From NCBI RefSeq assembly GCF_014133895.1, contig NC_050727.1, positions 868,001-932,000 on the forward strand: 64,000 nucleotides of DNA, given 5' to 3'. Positions within the stretch are counted from its first letter, which is position 1. Each line of letters begins with the position of its first letter. Shown here piece after piece: positions 21,848-32,441 of this stretch. Origin of the DNA: Torulaspora globosa (Eukaryota > Ascomycota > Saccharomycetes > Saccharomycetales > Saccharomycetaceae). The notes beneath the pieces are model-generated. The model worked only from the letters and a program-made list of their open reading frames with translations. It made no database searches and was not told the DNA's origin. Both the position numbers and the translations under genes were made by a program.

Positions 21848-23503
21848 TTACTTTTCTTGAAATATGTACTGATAATCGTAAACAGAATCAATCATTCTGA
21901 AGTTTCGTTTCCAGGATGTGATCAATCCGTGTACGTCATCAACCTTGAACAGCCGTACACTCGGCTCCATGCCATTAGCTCTATCAATGCCCACTCCACT
22001 GCTGCCCGCGTAACATAGCCACATATCTCCAAGTGATTGCAAGCAACAATCGTTGCTGTGTTCATGCCCGCAACTCATCGCCTTCACGTTAAATGACCGT
22101 AACAGTTTATGCATCGTCTCTTCTTCCTTCAGCTTGGACTTATAATTTGATTGTTCGTTGTATTGACCAATAATAGGAAACATACCTTCGGGTCTGTATT
22201 CAGGTATTGGGAGATGTCTAAACGCCAACGCGTACTTGTAATGCTTGTATGCCTCATGCTCCATAAGAAATGGCTTAATCGGTTGAAACGAATCGAAAGC
22301 ATAAACAACAACACCAGCACCCGTTTTGAAACTTGCTGTCATGACTGTGTGTCCATCCGATGAGGATGCTTTATTGATGCAAAAGGGTAGATTAGAAAGA
22401 AAGTCTCGTATCTGCGAACCTGTCGCAAATCTGGAATGATCCGAAGTTCCCAGGGTGAACACATAGGGTATCTTGAGTCTGATCATCGGTTGCACAAGTT
22501 TCATAATACAGGTCTGATAATCCAGAGAATTCTGACCGTCTAGGAAATCCCCAGTGATGACAACCAGATCTGGCCACTCCCGAGTGATCACATCAGAAAT
22601 GAAGTGCTTAGTTTGGAACTCGTTAAGAACCGCGGCAGTCTCATCTGAACAGCGAAAATGAACGTCAGATACTTGCAGTATCTTGGAAGAGTCGCCGTGG
22701 GCGTTCAACGAAATGCCTGCATAATTGTAGTCCAAAAGATCCGCTTTCTCTTTGGGTCCACTAATTTCCCTGGTTACTGACAAGGGCAGCCTCCTTGATC
22801 CGAGACTTCTATCGTACTCGTGAATAACTTCTTTCCAATTAGGTCTTGATTCGTGAAATCCTGAGCCGAGATAAATTTCCAGACTAGTGATAGGACTTTG
22901 GTCTGTGCGGCGTTTGCACCAGATCCCACCCCCGTTGTATTGCCAGTCTTCCCCCAACGAATGTACTATATCCAAATCAGACTGCTCTCCACCGAAAATA
23001 TTCAGAACATTCTTTTCCTGGCGGTGAATATGATCATGAAAGACAGAACTATCGCTGACTTTGATCAATTTCTGTACGTCCTGTGTCACTTGAATAGGGA
23101 TCAAAGAAGAATGCCTCGAGATAGCAAGTTCTGTTATAGGGCTCTTTTCACTTGATGGTTCCCATTGATGAACATACAAGAACGTCATATAGAAAAGCGT
23201 TGATTCAATCGAGTAGAGCGACTCATCGGTGAGATTCTTCGAGATCCTGCTCCAAGAAAGTACGCTATCGCTGGAAGCGCTTTGTCTAGCAAAAAGAGTT
23301 CCACAATGTCTGTACCACCGATAGCATCGAATGCTTCTCACCTCGTCAATCAGCCCATAACGGTATTCTTCGCTTGTAGGTTCATAGAACGTATTCTTAA
23401 CATGAACAATAAAGGAAGACCTAGCGAAATAGAAAAAAAGAAGCACCAAAAGAATAGCTACTCTTCTCAATGTTCTTGCTATTCTTCTGATTCGTAGTTT
23501 CAT
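21848..23503 (-). CDS. SIA1: Membrane-anchored metallophosphoesterase, Sia1 orthologue
   Basis: Seen: 551 codons from ATG 23503. A basic N-terminus followed by one hydrophobic segment (about residues 15-27, VAILLVLLFFYFA) predicts a signal anchor. The calcineurin-like phosphoesterase motifs follow: ILQVSDVHFRC, VVITGDFLDG, and SCGHEHSNDC near the C-terminus. S. cerevisiae Sia1 (YOR137C) is 622 aa. Known: it was linked to glucose-induced activation of the plasma-membrane ATPase Pma1 and is predicted secreted; the substrate is unknown. Its stop lies about 80 bases from that of IDH2 (convergent), as in S. cerevisiae. Confidence 0.93.
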   Translation of the reverse strand: MKLRIRRIARTLRRVAILLVLLFFYFARSSFIVHVKNTFYEPTSEEYRYGLIDEVRSIRCYRWYRHCGTLFARQSASSDSVLSWSRISKNLTDESLYSIESTLFYMTFLYVHQWEPSSEKSPITELAISRHSSLIPIQVTQDVQKLIKVSDSSVFHDHIHRQEKNVLNIFGGEQSDLDIVHSLGEDWQYNGGGIWCKRRTDQSPITSLEIYLGSGFHESRPNWKEVIHEYDRSLGSRRLPLSVTREISGPKEKADLLDYNYAGISLNAHGDSSKILQVSDVHFRCSDETAAVLNEFQTKHFISDVITREWPDLVVITGDFLDGQNSLDYQTCIMKLVQPMIRLKIPYVFTLGTSDHSRFATGSQIRDFLSNLPFCINKASSSDGHTVMTASFKTGAGVVVYAFDSFQPIKPFLMEHEAYKHYKYALAFRHLPIPEYRPEGMFPIIGQYNEQSNYKSKLKEEETMHKLLRSFNVKAMSCGHEHSNDCCLQSLGDMWLCYAGSSGVGIDRANGMEPSVRLFKVDDVHGLITSWKRNFRMIDSVYDYQYIFQEK

Positions 23504-23909
23504 AGGAATCACTTAACCTGTGGCCGATGAACTGCTGAAACATGAACCTTCAATTGGCAAGATCCCCAAGGCTTTCTGTTCGCAAACTCCCAAGCAGATA
23601 GAGGTCCCGACCTGACAGAATTATTGACACGAATTTCTCAGCAATTGATGAGGTCTAGCTAGTATGATTGTTGCAGATCTTTGATCAGATCGTAATATTT
23701 TGCCCTGCATCTTCAATATATCGCTAGCAACGCGGACCTTCCAACACCCTCTCACCACATTCAAAGAAGCGAGCCATCTGCTGGACCGCTAAGAGACTCA
23801 AGACGAATGATTCAAGGCCATTGCAAGCGTGAAGGCCATTGGGTTAGTGCATAAGAGCCAGTGTGAGTAATCTGAGGAATCTTGTAGCGGTAGATAGGTT
23901 TACGGGTAT
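23504..23909. other. Intergenic region between RUP1 end and SIA1 start
   Basis: Seen: 406 bases holding the RUP1 3' end and the SIA1 promoter (both genes on the minus strand). I recognise no RNA gene, repeat or strong promoter motif. Confidence 0.5.
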
Positions 23910-25787
23910 CTATAAAGCTGGTGGAGCCGATGCGCTTGTGGTGGATATCGATGAACTGGATTGATCACGCATTTTGTTGAGTTGCAGTTGGTCTTCCTTG
24001 GCGAATTTGGTGCATCCTTGGTTGTTTTCGAGTGCCTTCCAGACGGTCTCATCATTCGGTATAAAACCTTCTTTGCAATATATGAACATGAGCGGAGATT
24101 CGCTGGGTTGCCTTGTGAATTGCTTGATGGAATCTTGCACTTCCAATGGTGATGAACATGCGCGGATGTGGTTTCCTGGTTCGTGTGGGCGTGAGCGAAC
24201 ATAATACCATTGTCCGTTACGGTCTCTTGAGAAATACATGTAGGGTGTTATGACAGCCATGACCAGCAGGTATGGCTCGTCGATGAGCCCGAGGTCCTTG
24301 GCAGTCTGTATGACTTGAATCTCTGGACGTGATAAATTCCATTCTGTTTGCAGGCGATGTGCCAGTTTCTTATACTCGTTCATTTTTTGAGTTTTTTGCT
24401 CGGTTATGTAATCCTTGACGCTGAGCAAAGCATCGATGGTATCTTGTGGTTTACCATCCTTCTGCAGATAATCTAGCGAGCTGTTGATAAACTTGAGAAT
24501 ATCCTTGCCTTGAAAACTTTTCAAATTGGCGATCTCTTGCAGTATTGCCCTAGAATCCAGCTGGCTTTGCTTCCTCTTCGCAATTATGTCCATTATCAGC
24601 TTCTCTTTGCACCGCTTGGTATACAATTGAGGATAAAACTCTAGTGGAATTTCGACGCCCTCTGCTAGAGGAACAGAGTCTGTGTTCTCTTCCATCTCAT
24701 CGAACACAATAGTTAACACTGGCGCAATATCACACAGTGAGTTCTCGTTCTCTTCAGCTGCCGGCAGTGGGAGTTGCTCGTCTCCATCCTCAACGGTATC
24801 TTCTGGGTAGAGCAGAATGTGAAACATCCGATACAGATTAGTATCGTACTCCTCGGGCAAGAAATGGAATAAAGATAGCCACGTCTTAGTAGTCGGCTCC
24901 TGTTGAAGGTCTGGATTTGGAGGCGTATGGAACGCAGACGATATAAACAGCTGCCTCACATCGTTATCGTCGAAACCCGGGCACATTTCAAGATCCACAG
25001 TCAGCGACTTGATGAAAGAGGGCAGTATCTCGTAAAGATGCTCAACATCTCCAAGCTTCCGCTGCACCTGCGGTTCCAGCGCGATCGCAAACATTTTGGC
25101 CCTAACGAAAGCCCTATCTGAGATTCGGGAATTTACCACACACGATAATCTTTGCAACTGCCAAAGCAGTTCCGGCTGCAACGTATATTCGCGCTCCTCC
25201 GCGCTCAGTTGGCCCTCGGGCACGATCTCCGCTTCCTCCTCACCGCCGTCGTCTTTGCTCACCAACGCAACTCTGCAATCAGGGCTCCGCAACGAGTTTC
25301 CCCTGTACCAATCCTTGTCGTAATTCAGATCTTTGAAGTCCGGTTTCGCCACTATATGCGGCAAGTAGTTCGACACAAATAGACAGAACAGCGCAAAATA
25401 GTTCTCAAAGAGGAAATTGGGCGGCAGAGGCGCCACCACGGTCGGAACACTTATCTGTGACTTCAGACACGATTCCTCCAACGACGCTTCATCCTGATTG
25501 TACTCGTCTTCCACTTCAATCTCTTCCCAACCTTCGCTCTCGGACCGTGGAACCTCCACTGCATACGCGTCCACATCTCCGGGCCTGCAGCCATCCCCCG
25601 CTGCAGCAGGCAGTTCCACATGAGCACTCTGACCAACATTCTCCGAAATCCCAGCGGGCAACTCATTAGAAAAGATAAGATTCCCAGCCGCCTCCACATC
25701 ACCGTCTGTCCTCTTCAGCGCCTCCTCGGCAACATCTCGGGCAATGCCCATCTCCATCAACGACCGGATCGCATCCATATCATTCAT
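23910..25787 (-). CDS. RUP1: UBA-domain protein Rup1, regulator of the Rsp5-Ubp2 pair
   Basis: Seen: 625 codons (671 in S. cerevisiae). An N-terminal UBA domain covers residues 4-42 (SLMEMGIARDVAEEALKRTD). An acidic linker and a long helical domain follow, with conserved blocks such as PDFKDLNYDKDW, LSLFHFLPEEYD, IPLEFYPQLYTKRCK and SPLMFIYCKEG. ATG 25787 is used; ATG 25778 is an alternative three codons in. Known: Rup1 bridges the ubiquitin ligase Rsp5 and the deubiquitinase Ubp2. In S. cerevisiae it has a PPxY motif (PPPSY) in the linker. I find no PPxY anywhere here; the nearest proline cluster is APLPPNF. It sits between SIA1 and SFL1 as expected. Confidence 0.92.
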   Translation of the reverse strand: MNDMDAIRSLMEMGIARDVAEEALKRTDGDVEAAGNLIFSNELPAGISENVGQSAHVELPAAAGDGCRPGDVDAYAVEVPRSESEGWEEIEVEDEYNQDEASLEESCLKSQISVPTVVAPLPPNFLFENYFALFCLFVSNYLPHIVAKPDFKDLNYDKDWYRGNSLRSPDCRVALVSKDDGGEEEAEIVPEGQLSAEEREYTLQPELLWQLQRLSCVVNSRISDRAFVRAKMFAIALEPQVQRKLGDVEHLYEILPSFIKSLTVDLEMCPGFDDNDVRQLFISSAFHTPPNPDLQQEPTTKTWLSLFHFLPEEYDTNLYRMFHILLYPEDTVEDGDEQLPLPAAEENENSLCDIAPVLTIVFDEMEENTDSVPLAEGVEIPLEFYPQLYTKRCKEKLIMDIIAKRKQSQLDSRAILQEIANLKSFQGKDILKFINSSLDYLQKDGKPQDTIDALLSVKDYITEQKTQKMNEYKKLAHRLQTEWNLSRPEIQVIQTAKDLGLIDEPYLLVMAVITPYMYFSRDRNGQWYYVRSRPHEPGNHIRACSSPLEVQDSIKQFTRQPSESPLMFIYCKEGFIPNDETVWKALENNQGCTKFAKEDQLQLNKMRDQSSSSISTTSASAPPAL

Positions 25788-26647
25788 ATCGCCACCACTA
25801 ACGCTCCTTCACAGGTAAACCCTAGGAACCGGCCACACCTCTACACTAGATGATATAGGTATCAGTAAGGCATAACAGCGCCTTAAGACCTCCCTCAGTC
25901 ACATGACTATCTCAATCTCCACCCAGACCTCCTGAAAGGCACACAATTCCTCGCGATTTCGGAAAAACTATTTTCCGTTGAACTCCCTTTTCGGATGGTT
26001 CCCCGAAAGGTAATTCGTCCGGAAAAACCTACATGACGAAATACTACCCCTCGGTGGGGCGCCGCTAAAGCTGCATACGACATACAATGGCTTATACGAC
26101 AGCTGTCGTTGGATCTTACGGCACTCCCGTTTCTGTTGTCTTGTGACAACAACGACGGCAACCTCCTGAGTGAAACCGTTACGCTCTCGCTACTGAGTTA
26201 CCGTATGGAGCCTTGCCAGCAAAGTTCGAGTTTTTCTTTTTTAGTATGCCAAGTTCTTTATCTAGCGATTCGGTGCTTCTGTTTGTCTCTTTTAAGTTTA
26301 TGCGTTATTCTGCGCTGTGGTTTTGGCTTTAATTTGTTCTTGGGCTTTTTCGTCACGTAGCCTGGCCCCTTCCCTTTCCTTCCAATCCAAGCTTGCATTA
26401 CTCACAGGCAGGTAGCACCAGCATTGGAATTGGAATTGTTGTGCCTCCAGGTGACTGTCGCAGGCTTTGTAGTTTGGTTGAGTTAGGTTTTCAAAGCGGC
26501 TTTAGAGCAGATTTAAGTTTCCTAGTGGGCGGGGTGAACAAAGTTGTTAGCTTACATTGAAATACCACTTTTCTTTCCTGGAGCTTGCTGGTACAGCAAT
26601 ACAGGCGGTTTCTCTTATTTGAATTGCCAGTCCTGATCGACTATTCG
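25788..26647. promoter_or_regulatory. Long divergent promoter of RUP1 and SFL1
   Basis: Seen: 860 bases, unusually long for this window. AGTCACATGACT at 25898-25909 contains a Cbf1-like RTCACRTG core near RUP1. A T-rich stretch (26225-26350) lies upstream of SFL1. No ATG precedes the SFL1 start within the last 200 bases or so. Inference: the length suits a regulated transcription-factor gene; no RNA gene was recognised. Confidence 0.4.
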
Positions 26648-28909
26648 ATGGCACAGCGGCAGCAACAGCAGCAGATGCAGTTACAGATGCAATGCCATGA
26701 AGAGAACAACGGCAGCATACGCAAGTCATCGATTCTGGCGGGGAATCCGGCGAGCAATCAAGCGGCTGGTGGAAACGCCGGTGGTAGTTCCGGTGGTTCC
26801 GGTGTTCATGGACCGCTGCAGAACACGGTTTTCATTCACAAGTTGTACAATATCCTGGAAGATGAAGACCTGAAAGACCTGATCTGGTGGTCCCCTTCGG
26901 GGACCTCTTTTCTTATAAGGCCCACGGAGAAGTTCAGCAGGGCTTTGGCTACCTATTTCAAGCATACCAACATTGCCAGCTTTGTTCGGCAGCTGAACAT
27001 GTACGGCTTCCACAAGGTTTCCAACGATCATAGCAAGGATGTGCAGCAGCAGCAGCAGCAGCAGACGCAGCCGGGGCCCGAGACTGCGGGCGAAAGCATC
27101 AAGATCTGGGAGTTTAGACACAGCATGGGGATCTTCAAAAGAGGCGATATCGAGGGCCTCAAGCTCATCAAGAGGCGATCGTCAAGAAACATCGCGACTC
27201 TCAACGGCAGGAAGAATTCAGCTTCGGCCGTCTCTCTGGGTCCGACGCACCCTCAGATAGAAGAGTCCGATGCGGCTAAGCAGCAACGATCTCAGCAGCA
27301 ACCGTCGGTTCCTCCGGCGCCGCCGCCGGCACCTCCACCGCAGCAGCAGCAGTGGCAGACCGCCCAGCAGCGGCAGCAGTCACAGTTTATTGTCAGCGCA
27401 GAGGAAGAAGCTCAGCAGCAATCGCAAGTGGGTCTCACGGCTTACCCTTCATCGGAGTCCGTGTTCAATCAGCAATTTCAGCAACAGCAGTTAGAGACAA
27501 GATTTGCCGAGTTGTGTCAAAGCTACAGCGGATTGCGCTACGAGTATTCGAATCTCCAATACAGGCACGACGGGCTTCTAGAGCAGTTGAGAGTCATGAA
27601 TGTCGACGTGGCGAAACTTCTCGATTTTGTACAGAGCCTTGTTTCTTTGCAAGGCTCCAACTGTGATATATTTAATGAGAAGAATTTGAAAGGCGATCCG
27701 GCTAAGTTACAACAGTTTCGCCAACACCAGCATGAGATGACAGCATTGGAGCAGGAAATGCAGAAATTTAAAGCCAATTTAATGCAAAGGTTTCAAAAAA
27801 ATCTCGAAACTCTCCAGCAACAGCAACAACACAATCCGTCTGTGCCGCAGCAGCCACCACATGTACTTCAGTATGGCGCTAATATGTTGCATGGACACGC
27901 CACTCCGTCGATTTCCAAAGATATGAGACCAGTTTCAGGGTCCTCCATACCATCTAATTCATCTGCTGCCGCTGCTTTTGTGCCGCACCTGTTTTCAGTG
28001 CCTTCTGCCCCAACGGGCGCCATTTTTCAGCAAACAGGACCTTTAATTTCACAGCCGGACCACTTTTCAAGCCCAAGGATAGTTATGATGAACCCATTCG
28101 AGACCACTGGTCAGTCTTCCACAGTGAAGCGCAATATGAGTATCCTCATGGACCCTCTCTCATCCGCGCCAAATGTCGGCGGAGTAACAGTGTCTCCATC
28201 GCGCCCAATACCGGGGACTTTGGGATCACAGATTCCTCGTAACCCGTCGCCTCTGGTAAACTCATCGAGGCCTCCAAAGCAAGAGCCTCCCCTACACACT
28301 AACTACAGTAATCAACAAACACAAATTAATGCTCACACAAAACGCACATCCAGGATCTCTGTGAAAGATGGCACTTTTCTCTTAAAGCCGAATAAGAATA
28401 GCACTTTGAGTACCAAGAGAAGCAGTGTCAACAGTGATTGCAGCAGTAGAAGCGACAGTGCTGCTATGCTACCAACAAGTGGAAGCGGATTGGCTACTTC
28501 CACTGTTGAAACTGTTGGACCAAGAGATTCTTCCGCTATTGGCTTGCCATTTAGGACTTTCTACAGTCATGGTACGAACGGTGACCAAGCAAAGGAAGAC
28601 CCAACAAAAAATGAAAACCTGCCGTCCCGCTTAGGTACATATGTGACGTTGCACAATGCAGGCAGTTTTGCTCCACCGCGAAGTACACAAACTTCACCCA
28701 AACAGTTCGAGCTCAAGAAATCAAATCTAGAAGCATCAGATCAGACGGAGCCTGCTCAACAAACAATTTTGAGCCCAATGCCTTCGAGATCTGACATACA
28801 GAATCGACGGGCCAGCAGTGGGGTCTACTCATTGTTGAATACCGAGGCGGCGTCTCCGCGATCATCAACCGAACTTGATACTAACCCAAAGAAAAAGACC
28901 AAACTGTGA
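26648..28909 (+). CDS. SFL1: HSF-type transcription factor Sfl1 (repressor of flocculation genes)
   Basis: Seen: 753 codons from ATG 26648. A Gln-rich N-terminus is followed by a heat-shock-factor DNA-binding domain from about residue 59 (NTVFIHKLYNILEDEDLKDL, then SFVRQLNMYGFHKVS). Further Gln/Pro tracts encoded by CAG repeats and a coiled-coil region (about 290-390) follow. The C-terminus has SSGVYSLLNTE, a short block shared with S. cerevisiae Sfl1 (766 aa). Known: Sfl1 represses FLO genes through Cyc8-Tup1 and is relieved by the cAMP/PKA kinase Tpk2. It lies between RUP1 and ARP8 as in YOR138C to YOR141C. Confidence 0.93.
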   Translation: MAQRQQQQQMQLQMQCHEENNGSIRKSSILAGNPASNQAAGGNAGGSSGGSGVHGPLQNTVFIHKLYNILEDEDLKDLIWWSPSGTSFLIRPTEKFSRALATYFKHTNIASFVRQLNMYGFHKVSNDHSKDVQQQQQQQTQPGPETAGESIKIWEFRHSMGIFKRGDIEGLKLIKRRSSRNIATLNGRKNSASAVSLGPTHPQIEESDAAKQQRSQQQPSVPPAPPPAPPPQQQQWQTAQQRQQSQFIVSAEEEAQQQSQVGLTAYPSSESVFNQQFQQQQLETRFAELCQSYSGLRYEYSNLQYRHDGLLEQLRVMNVDVAKLLDFVQSLVSLQGSNCDIFNEKNLKGDPAKLQQFRQHQHEMTALEQEMQKFKANLMQRFQKNLETLQQQQQHNPSVPQQPPHVLQYGANMLHGHATPSISKDMRPVSGSSIPSNSSAAAAFVPHLFSVPSAPTGAIFQQTGPLISQPDHFSSPRIVMMNPFETTGQSSTVKRNMSILMDPLSSAPNVGGVTVSPSRPIPGTLGSQIPRNPSPLVNSSRPPKQEPPLHTNYSNQQTQINAHTKRTSRISVKDGTFLLKPNKNSTLSTKRSSVNSDCSSRSDSAAMLPTSGSGLATSTVETVGPRDSSAIGLPFRTFYSHGTNGDQAKEDPTKNENLPSRLGTYVTLHNAGSFAPPRSTQTSPKQFELKKSNLEASDQTEPAQQTILSPMPSRSDIQNRRASSGVYSLLNTEAASPRSSTELDTNPKKKTKL

Positions 28910-29100
28910 ATGATTAGTTGTATTTATGCATCAGTTGTGTTTTATTATGTTTGACATATTCCCATTGACAAATCAATCTGCATATGACATCGCACTATGT
29001 AATTAATTATTATCAAACCTCCTCAGTTCTCCTCAGTTGTGATCGGCCGATCAGTGAAGTGACGGTAGCCATCGTCCCCTTGGACCAGATATGTTACCTA

Positions 29101-31602
29101 TTAATAGGCAAACAGACATTTGTACTGCAATATTCTGCTTCCATGAATGTCCCAATCCGTACTTGTCAAGTACAGTTCCTCTACAAGCTTAATTTGAGCA
29201 AGAACGCTGGCACCTTTCCAAGTCAAAACCGCTGGGTCCATGTCACGCGGTGGCGGAAGAACATTTACAGGGAGAAGATGTTCGTTACCGTTTTGCGCTT
29301 CAGCACCTTCCCAGTATTCTTCGAGCTCTTCCTTGATCATCTCTTTTATCTTCTGTGGCGATTTGTCCTCATCTTCCGGGTTTGCCGATTTAGCGGCCGT
29401 TCTTATATCTTTTGCTTTCTTCGCTAGTTTCTTAAAGAAATTAGCAAAAGAGCTGACGCTCAGTAGTCGTGGCCGCCAAATGCTAATCCGGTCAGTCAAT
29501 ACAAAATCCAGGGCTGGAATTTCGGAACCTCCTCCGACAACTAAAATGTTCGAATAAAAGGACATCATTTTTGCAACGTCTAAGGATATGCTAGCATTGG
29601 TTATACTCTGTATGATTGCTTTTTCCAATGGTGTATAATTCTTTCTCCTATCTGGCTCCAAGAGATCTTCATTTTGCAATTCTTCTATATTCGTTTGCAA
29701 ATCGAGTAGTTTGGAGAGCATTCGCTCGTCTTGATTCGAACCACAGTACAATTCACCGTTTAGGCATTCGTTTTGCGACAGCGATCTCCAGTCATTCAAG
29801 TTACTCGTAAAGATATCACGAGAAGCAGGTAATTGCTCTTCAAGTTTAGCATTTCCTGATTCTTGAGATTGTTTTGAGTGCAAGTACGCTATTATTTCAG
29901 GATAAAACAAAGCCAATGGGGCCACCATTACTTCGTCAAATACCTTAAACTCGTATTGTTCTAATGGTTGGCCTGGTATCCTCTTGATGTAGTTGTAAAG
30001 TTGAACCGTAACATTTGCATCTTGAAAAGTAATGTACTTTTCCTTCAACTCCTGAGCGCATAACCAGCCATGGGAAGAGTTCAGATCCCAGTTCTTATAG
30101 GGAAACTCACTTTGCATTAGTAGAAGGGCAAAAAGCCTCGTTATGTCATCACCTCCATAATTCAAAGATATCAGACTATTCTCTAGGACGGAACCCTCAT
30201 CTATGCAAGCAATTGTTGTGTGTGTTGTCCCTATATTTACAACGCACGTTGAAGAGCTCTGTCCTGCTCCATAACAGGTAGCAAGGGATTCTTGTATGAT
30301 AGCCACGGCTTGGAATTGCATCTCAGTTAGGAGGGTTCTAATGAACATTTCAACATGTGTCTTTTCAAACAGGTCTGGCACTACCAACACAACTTTGTAT
30401 TGTGAGTATTGTGCTCGAGTGATGGAAAGACCATCGGACGACAATGCATATTCGAGTAAACTTATGACATCGTGCATTAAATCTTGCAGAGAAGCGTAAT
30501 AGGGTGATGATACATTGAATGAACCTCCTTTAGTGAAAGGGTACCTCACTGTAAAGTTTTCTTTCGAGCATCTGGTGGCTTCGACACCATAATACCTTCT
30601 ATCCGCCCGATTAATCCATTCCTTAGGATCCGGATCATTTTTATCTTCTATAAATTGAGGTTTGGATGCTCTGTTGAAGGTTAAGACTTGCTCACGAGCA
30701 TTATAAGGAACTTTCCTCTTATAATATCGCATCCTCTCCTTGAAGCTCTGTTGTATTGTTGCCTTCAACTCTTCAAATTCTGATGGTTGATCAGCTGTTA
30801 TCGGTATTTCGGACGTGTTAAAGCTCGATTCTGATTTTGGGATTGCAACACAACTGGGAACAACAAGCGGAACCTCATTTTTAGCTAGTCCCACTTTTAT
30901 GGTTCTAGAACCAGGATGTATCACAAGAGTCTTGTTAGCATCGCTGAGGTCAATATCTTCTTCGGCAGCAACAGTCATATCAGCAGGTTCTGCAGTACCA
31001 TTCTTCAGATCCGCAATGTCTGGAGTGTTGCCGATTGACGATGCTTGAGTGTTGTTTCGCAGCGTTTTTCTTTCTCGTAAAGCAAACATCTGCTCATCCT
31101 TCTTTAGGTAGTCTGATGAGTAGTTTTTCTGATTGATAAGCAAGACTGGTTGAAATAAGCCGGTAGCTGGCAGGGTTGTGTTCTCAACTTTCTCGATACC
31201 GATTTGCTTTAGCTTTTTCGCAAACTCTTCGGCTGCCTTGATTCTACCCAGCCTCCTTTTCTCGAGCAGATGCAATGGAACTTTTTTGCCCGGGGGCGCC
31301 TTCGACTGGTCAGCTCTTGCGTGCTTTCTCGCTCTTTCACTACTTTTTACCTCTTCATCTTCGTAATCTTCATCTTGCTCACCGTCTACCGTGTTTCTGT
31401 GACTCAAAGGGGTAGCAGTAGCGCTTCTGGATATCTCAGGTACCTGCAAATTAGCTTCATCTTCCTCATCATCGTCTTCTTCCTTAACAGTGTCCTGTTC
31501 TTGATTATGCCCGTGATCTTGCTCTTCAACACTGTCATCTTCCTCATCATCCTCATCGTCGTCCACCAATGGTATCTCAATCGCCTCCTCGTACACTACC
31601 AT
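29101..31602 (-). CDS. ARP8: Actin-related protein Arp8 of the INO80 complex
   Basis: Seen: 833 codons from ATG 31602 (881 aa in S. cerevisiae). An acidic N-terminus (VVYEEAIEIPLVDDDEDDEE) leads into KAPPGKKVPLHLLEKRRLGR, a conserved nucleosome/DNA-contact region. The actin fold follows with VIHPGSRTIKVGL, VVNIGTTHTTIACIDEG, YGGDDITRLFALLL, ILVVGGGSEIPALDF and a C-terminal DIHGSRILQYKCLF. Known: Arp8 with Arp4 and actin forms the INO80 module that senses linker DNA during nucleosome sliding. ATGs at 31674 and 31662 are also in frame and would prepend a hydrophobic stretch (MIITVASFVFLQVG), unlike the family, so 31602 is preferred. Converges on SFL1. Confidence 0.94.
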   Translation of the reverse strand: MVVYEEAIEIPLVDDDEDDEEDDSVEEQDHGHNQEQDTVKEEDDDEEDEANLQVPEISRSATATPLSHRNTVDGEQDEDYEDEEVKSSERARKHARADQSKAPPGKKVPLHLLEKRRLGRIKAAEEFAKKLKQIGIEKVENTTLPATGLFQPVLLINQKNYSSDYLKKDEQMFALRERKTLRNNTQASSIGNTPDIADLKNGTAEPADMTVAAEEDIDLSDANKTLVIHPGSRTIKVGLAKNEVPLVVPSCVAIPKSESSFNTSEIPITADQPSEFEELKATIQQSFKERMRYYKRKVPYNAREQVLTFNRASKPQFIEDKNDPDPKEWINRADRRYYGVEATRCSKENFTVRYPFTKGGSFNVSSPYYASLQDLMHDVISLLEYALSSDGLSITRAQYSQYKVVLVVPDLFEKTHVEMFIRTLLTEMQFQAVAIIQESLATCYGAGQSSSTCVVNIGTTHTTIACIDEGSVLENSLISLNYGGDDITRLFALLLMQSEFPYKNWDLNSSHGWLCAQELKEKYITFQDANVTVQLYNYIKRIPGQPLEQYEFKVFDEVMVAPLALFYPEIIAYLHSKQSQESGNAKLEEQLPASRDIFTSNLNDWRSLSQNECLNGELYCGSNQDERMLSKLLDLQTNIEELQNEDLLEPDRRKNYTPLEKAIIQSITNASISLDVAKMMSFYSNILVVGGGSEIPALDFVLTDRISIWRPRLLSVSSFANFFKKLAKKAKDIRTAAKSANPEDEDKSPQKIKEMIKEELEEYWEGAEAQNGNEHLLPVNVLPPPRDMDPAVLTWKGASVLAQIKLVEELYLTSTDWDIHGSRILQYKCLFAY

Positions 31603-32441
31603 GACTTCGAAAGTTTGCTGACCAACTTGCAAGAAGACAAAGCTTGCCACTGTGATGATCATATATCTTAACATAGATAGACCCAGATCAAGCACTGCTA
31701 CCCAAGAAACTCAATAACGTTCAAAGTGCTCTTCTCTAACAGTCTTTCTGAAGCCGGGTAATCACAAAGCAAACTTCGGCGGCTAATTTCAGCCTCCAAT
31801 CAAATCAGAATCATCTCGCCCCCGAACCATTACTATCCAAGCAAAGCCACCTTGATCGATGCTCCCCAAACGCGCAGCAGCGTTGGATATCTTCGGCGGG
31901 CATTTTGTACCACGAACAGTAGACTCTAGCCACCAATTCACCTGCCGACCGCCCTCACATGTATCCGAAGGCTGATCAATACAGTACCGATGCTTCAAAG
32001 ACCGTTCTAATAGCAGCTATATCCCATTTTCCGCAGGAAGCAGTCCCTTAGATCTCCAGCACCGTCAGATCGAAACAGTTCCTTTGCTCCCTCCTGGAAG
32101 CAGCTTTCAATGGGATGACTAAACAAGCACTTGAAGTGCTATAGAAGTACTAGCATGTCTTGCAAAACATAGACATCTTCTTTGTGATTAAATAGCCGCT
32201 TATACCTTCAGGGCGGGTAACAGACAAGATCGGCCCGACGCGCCTAGGCTCCTTCAATCCGCCATTTCAATGGGGTAAAAGTAGACGGCTATATAAACGC
32301 CATAGAATTCGGAAAGTCGAGGACAAGTACGTAAAGAAACCATCCGTTTCAAAGAAAGCGAGTGGTCAGGATCTTTCAAGGTTCAATTCTAATTGAGCGT
32401 GTTTTGAATCAACCAAAGAATTAACATTCATTCCATTTAGC
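31603..32441. promoter_or_regulatory. Divergent promoter of ARP8 and LSC1
   Basis: Seen: 839 bases. Two Reb1-like CGGGTAA motifs lie at 31755-31761 and 32214-32220. A strong TATA box (TATATAAA, 32290-32297) is about 145 bases before the LSC1 start. A CCAAT lies at 31795-31799, far from LSC1. No RNA gene or conserved open frame was recognised. Confidence 0.5.

Noticed and set aside
29731..29745. tRNA B-box-like GGTTCGAATC on the minus strand
   Set aside because: It lies within the ARP8 coding sequence, and no cloverleaf or A box surrounds it.
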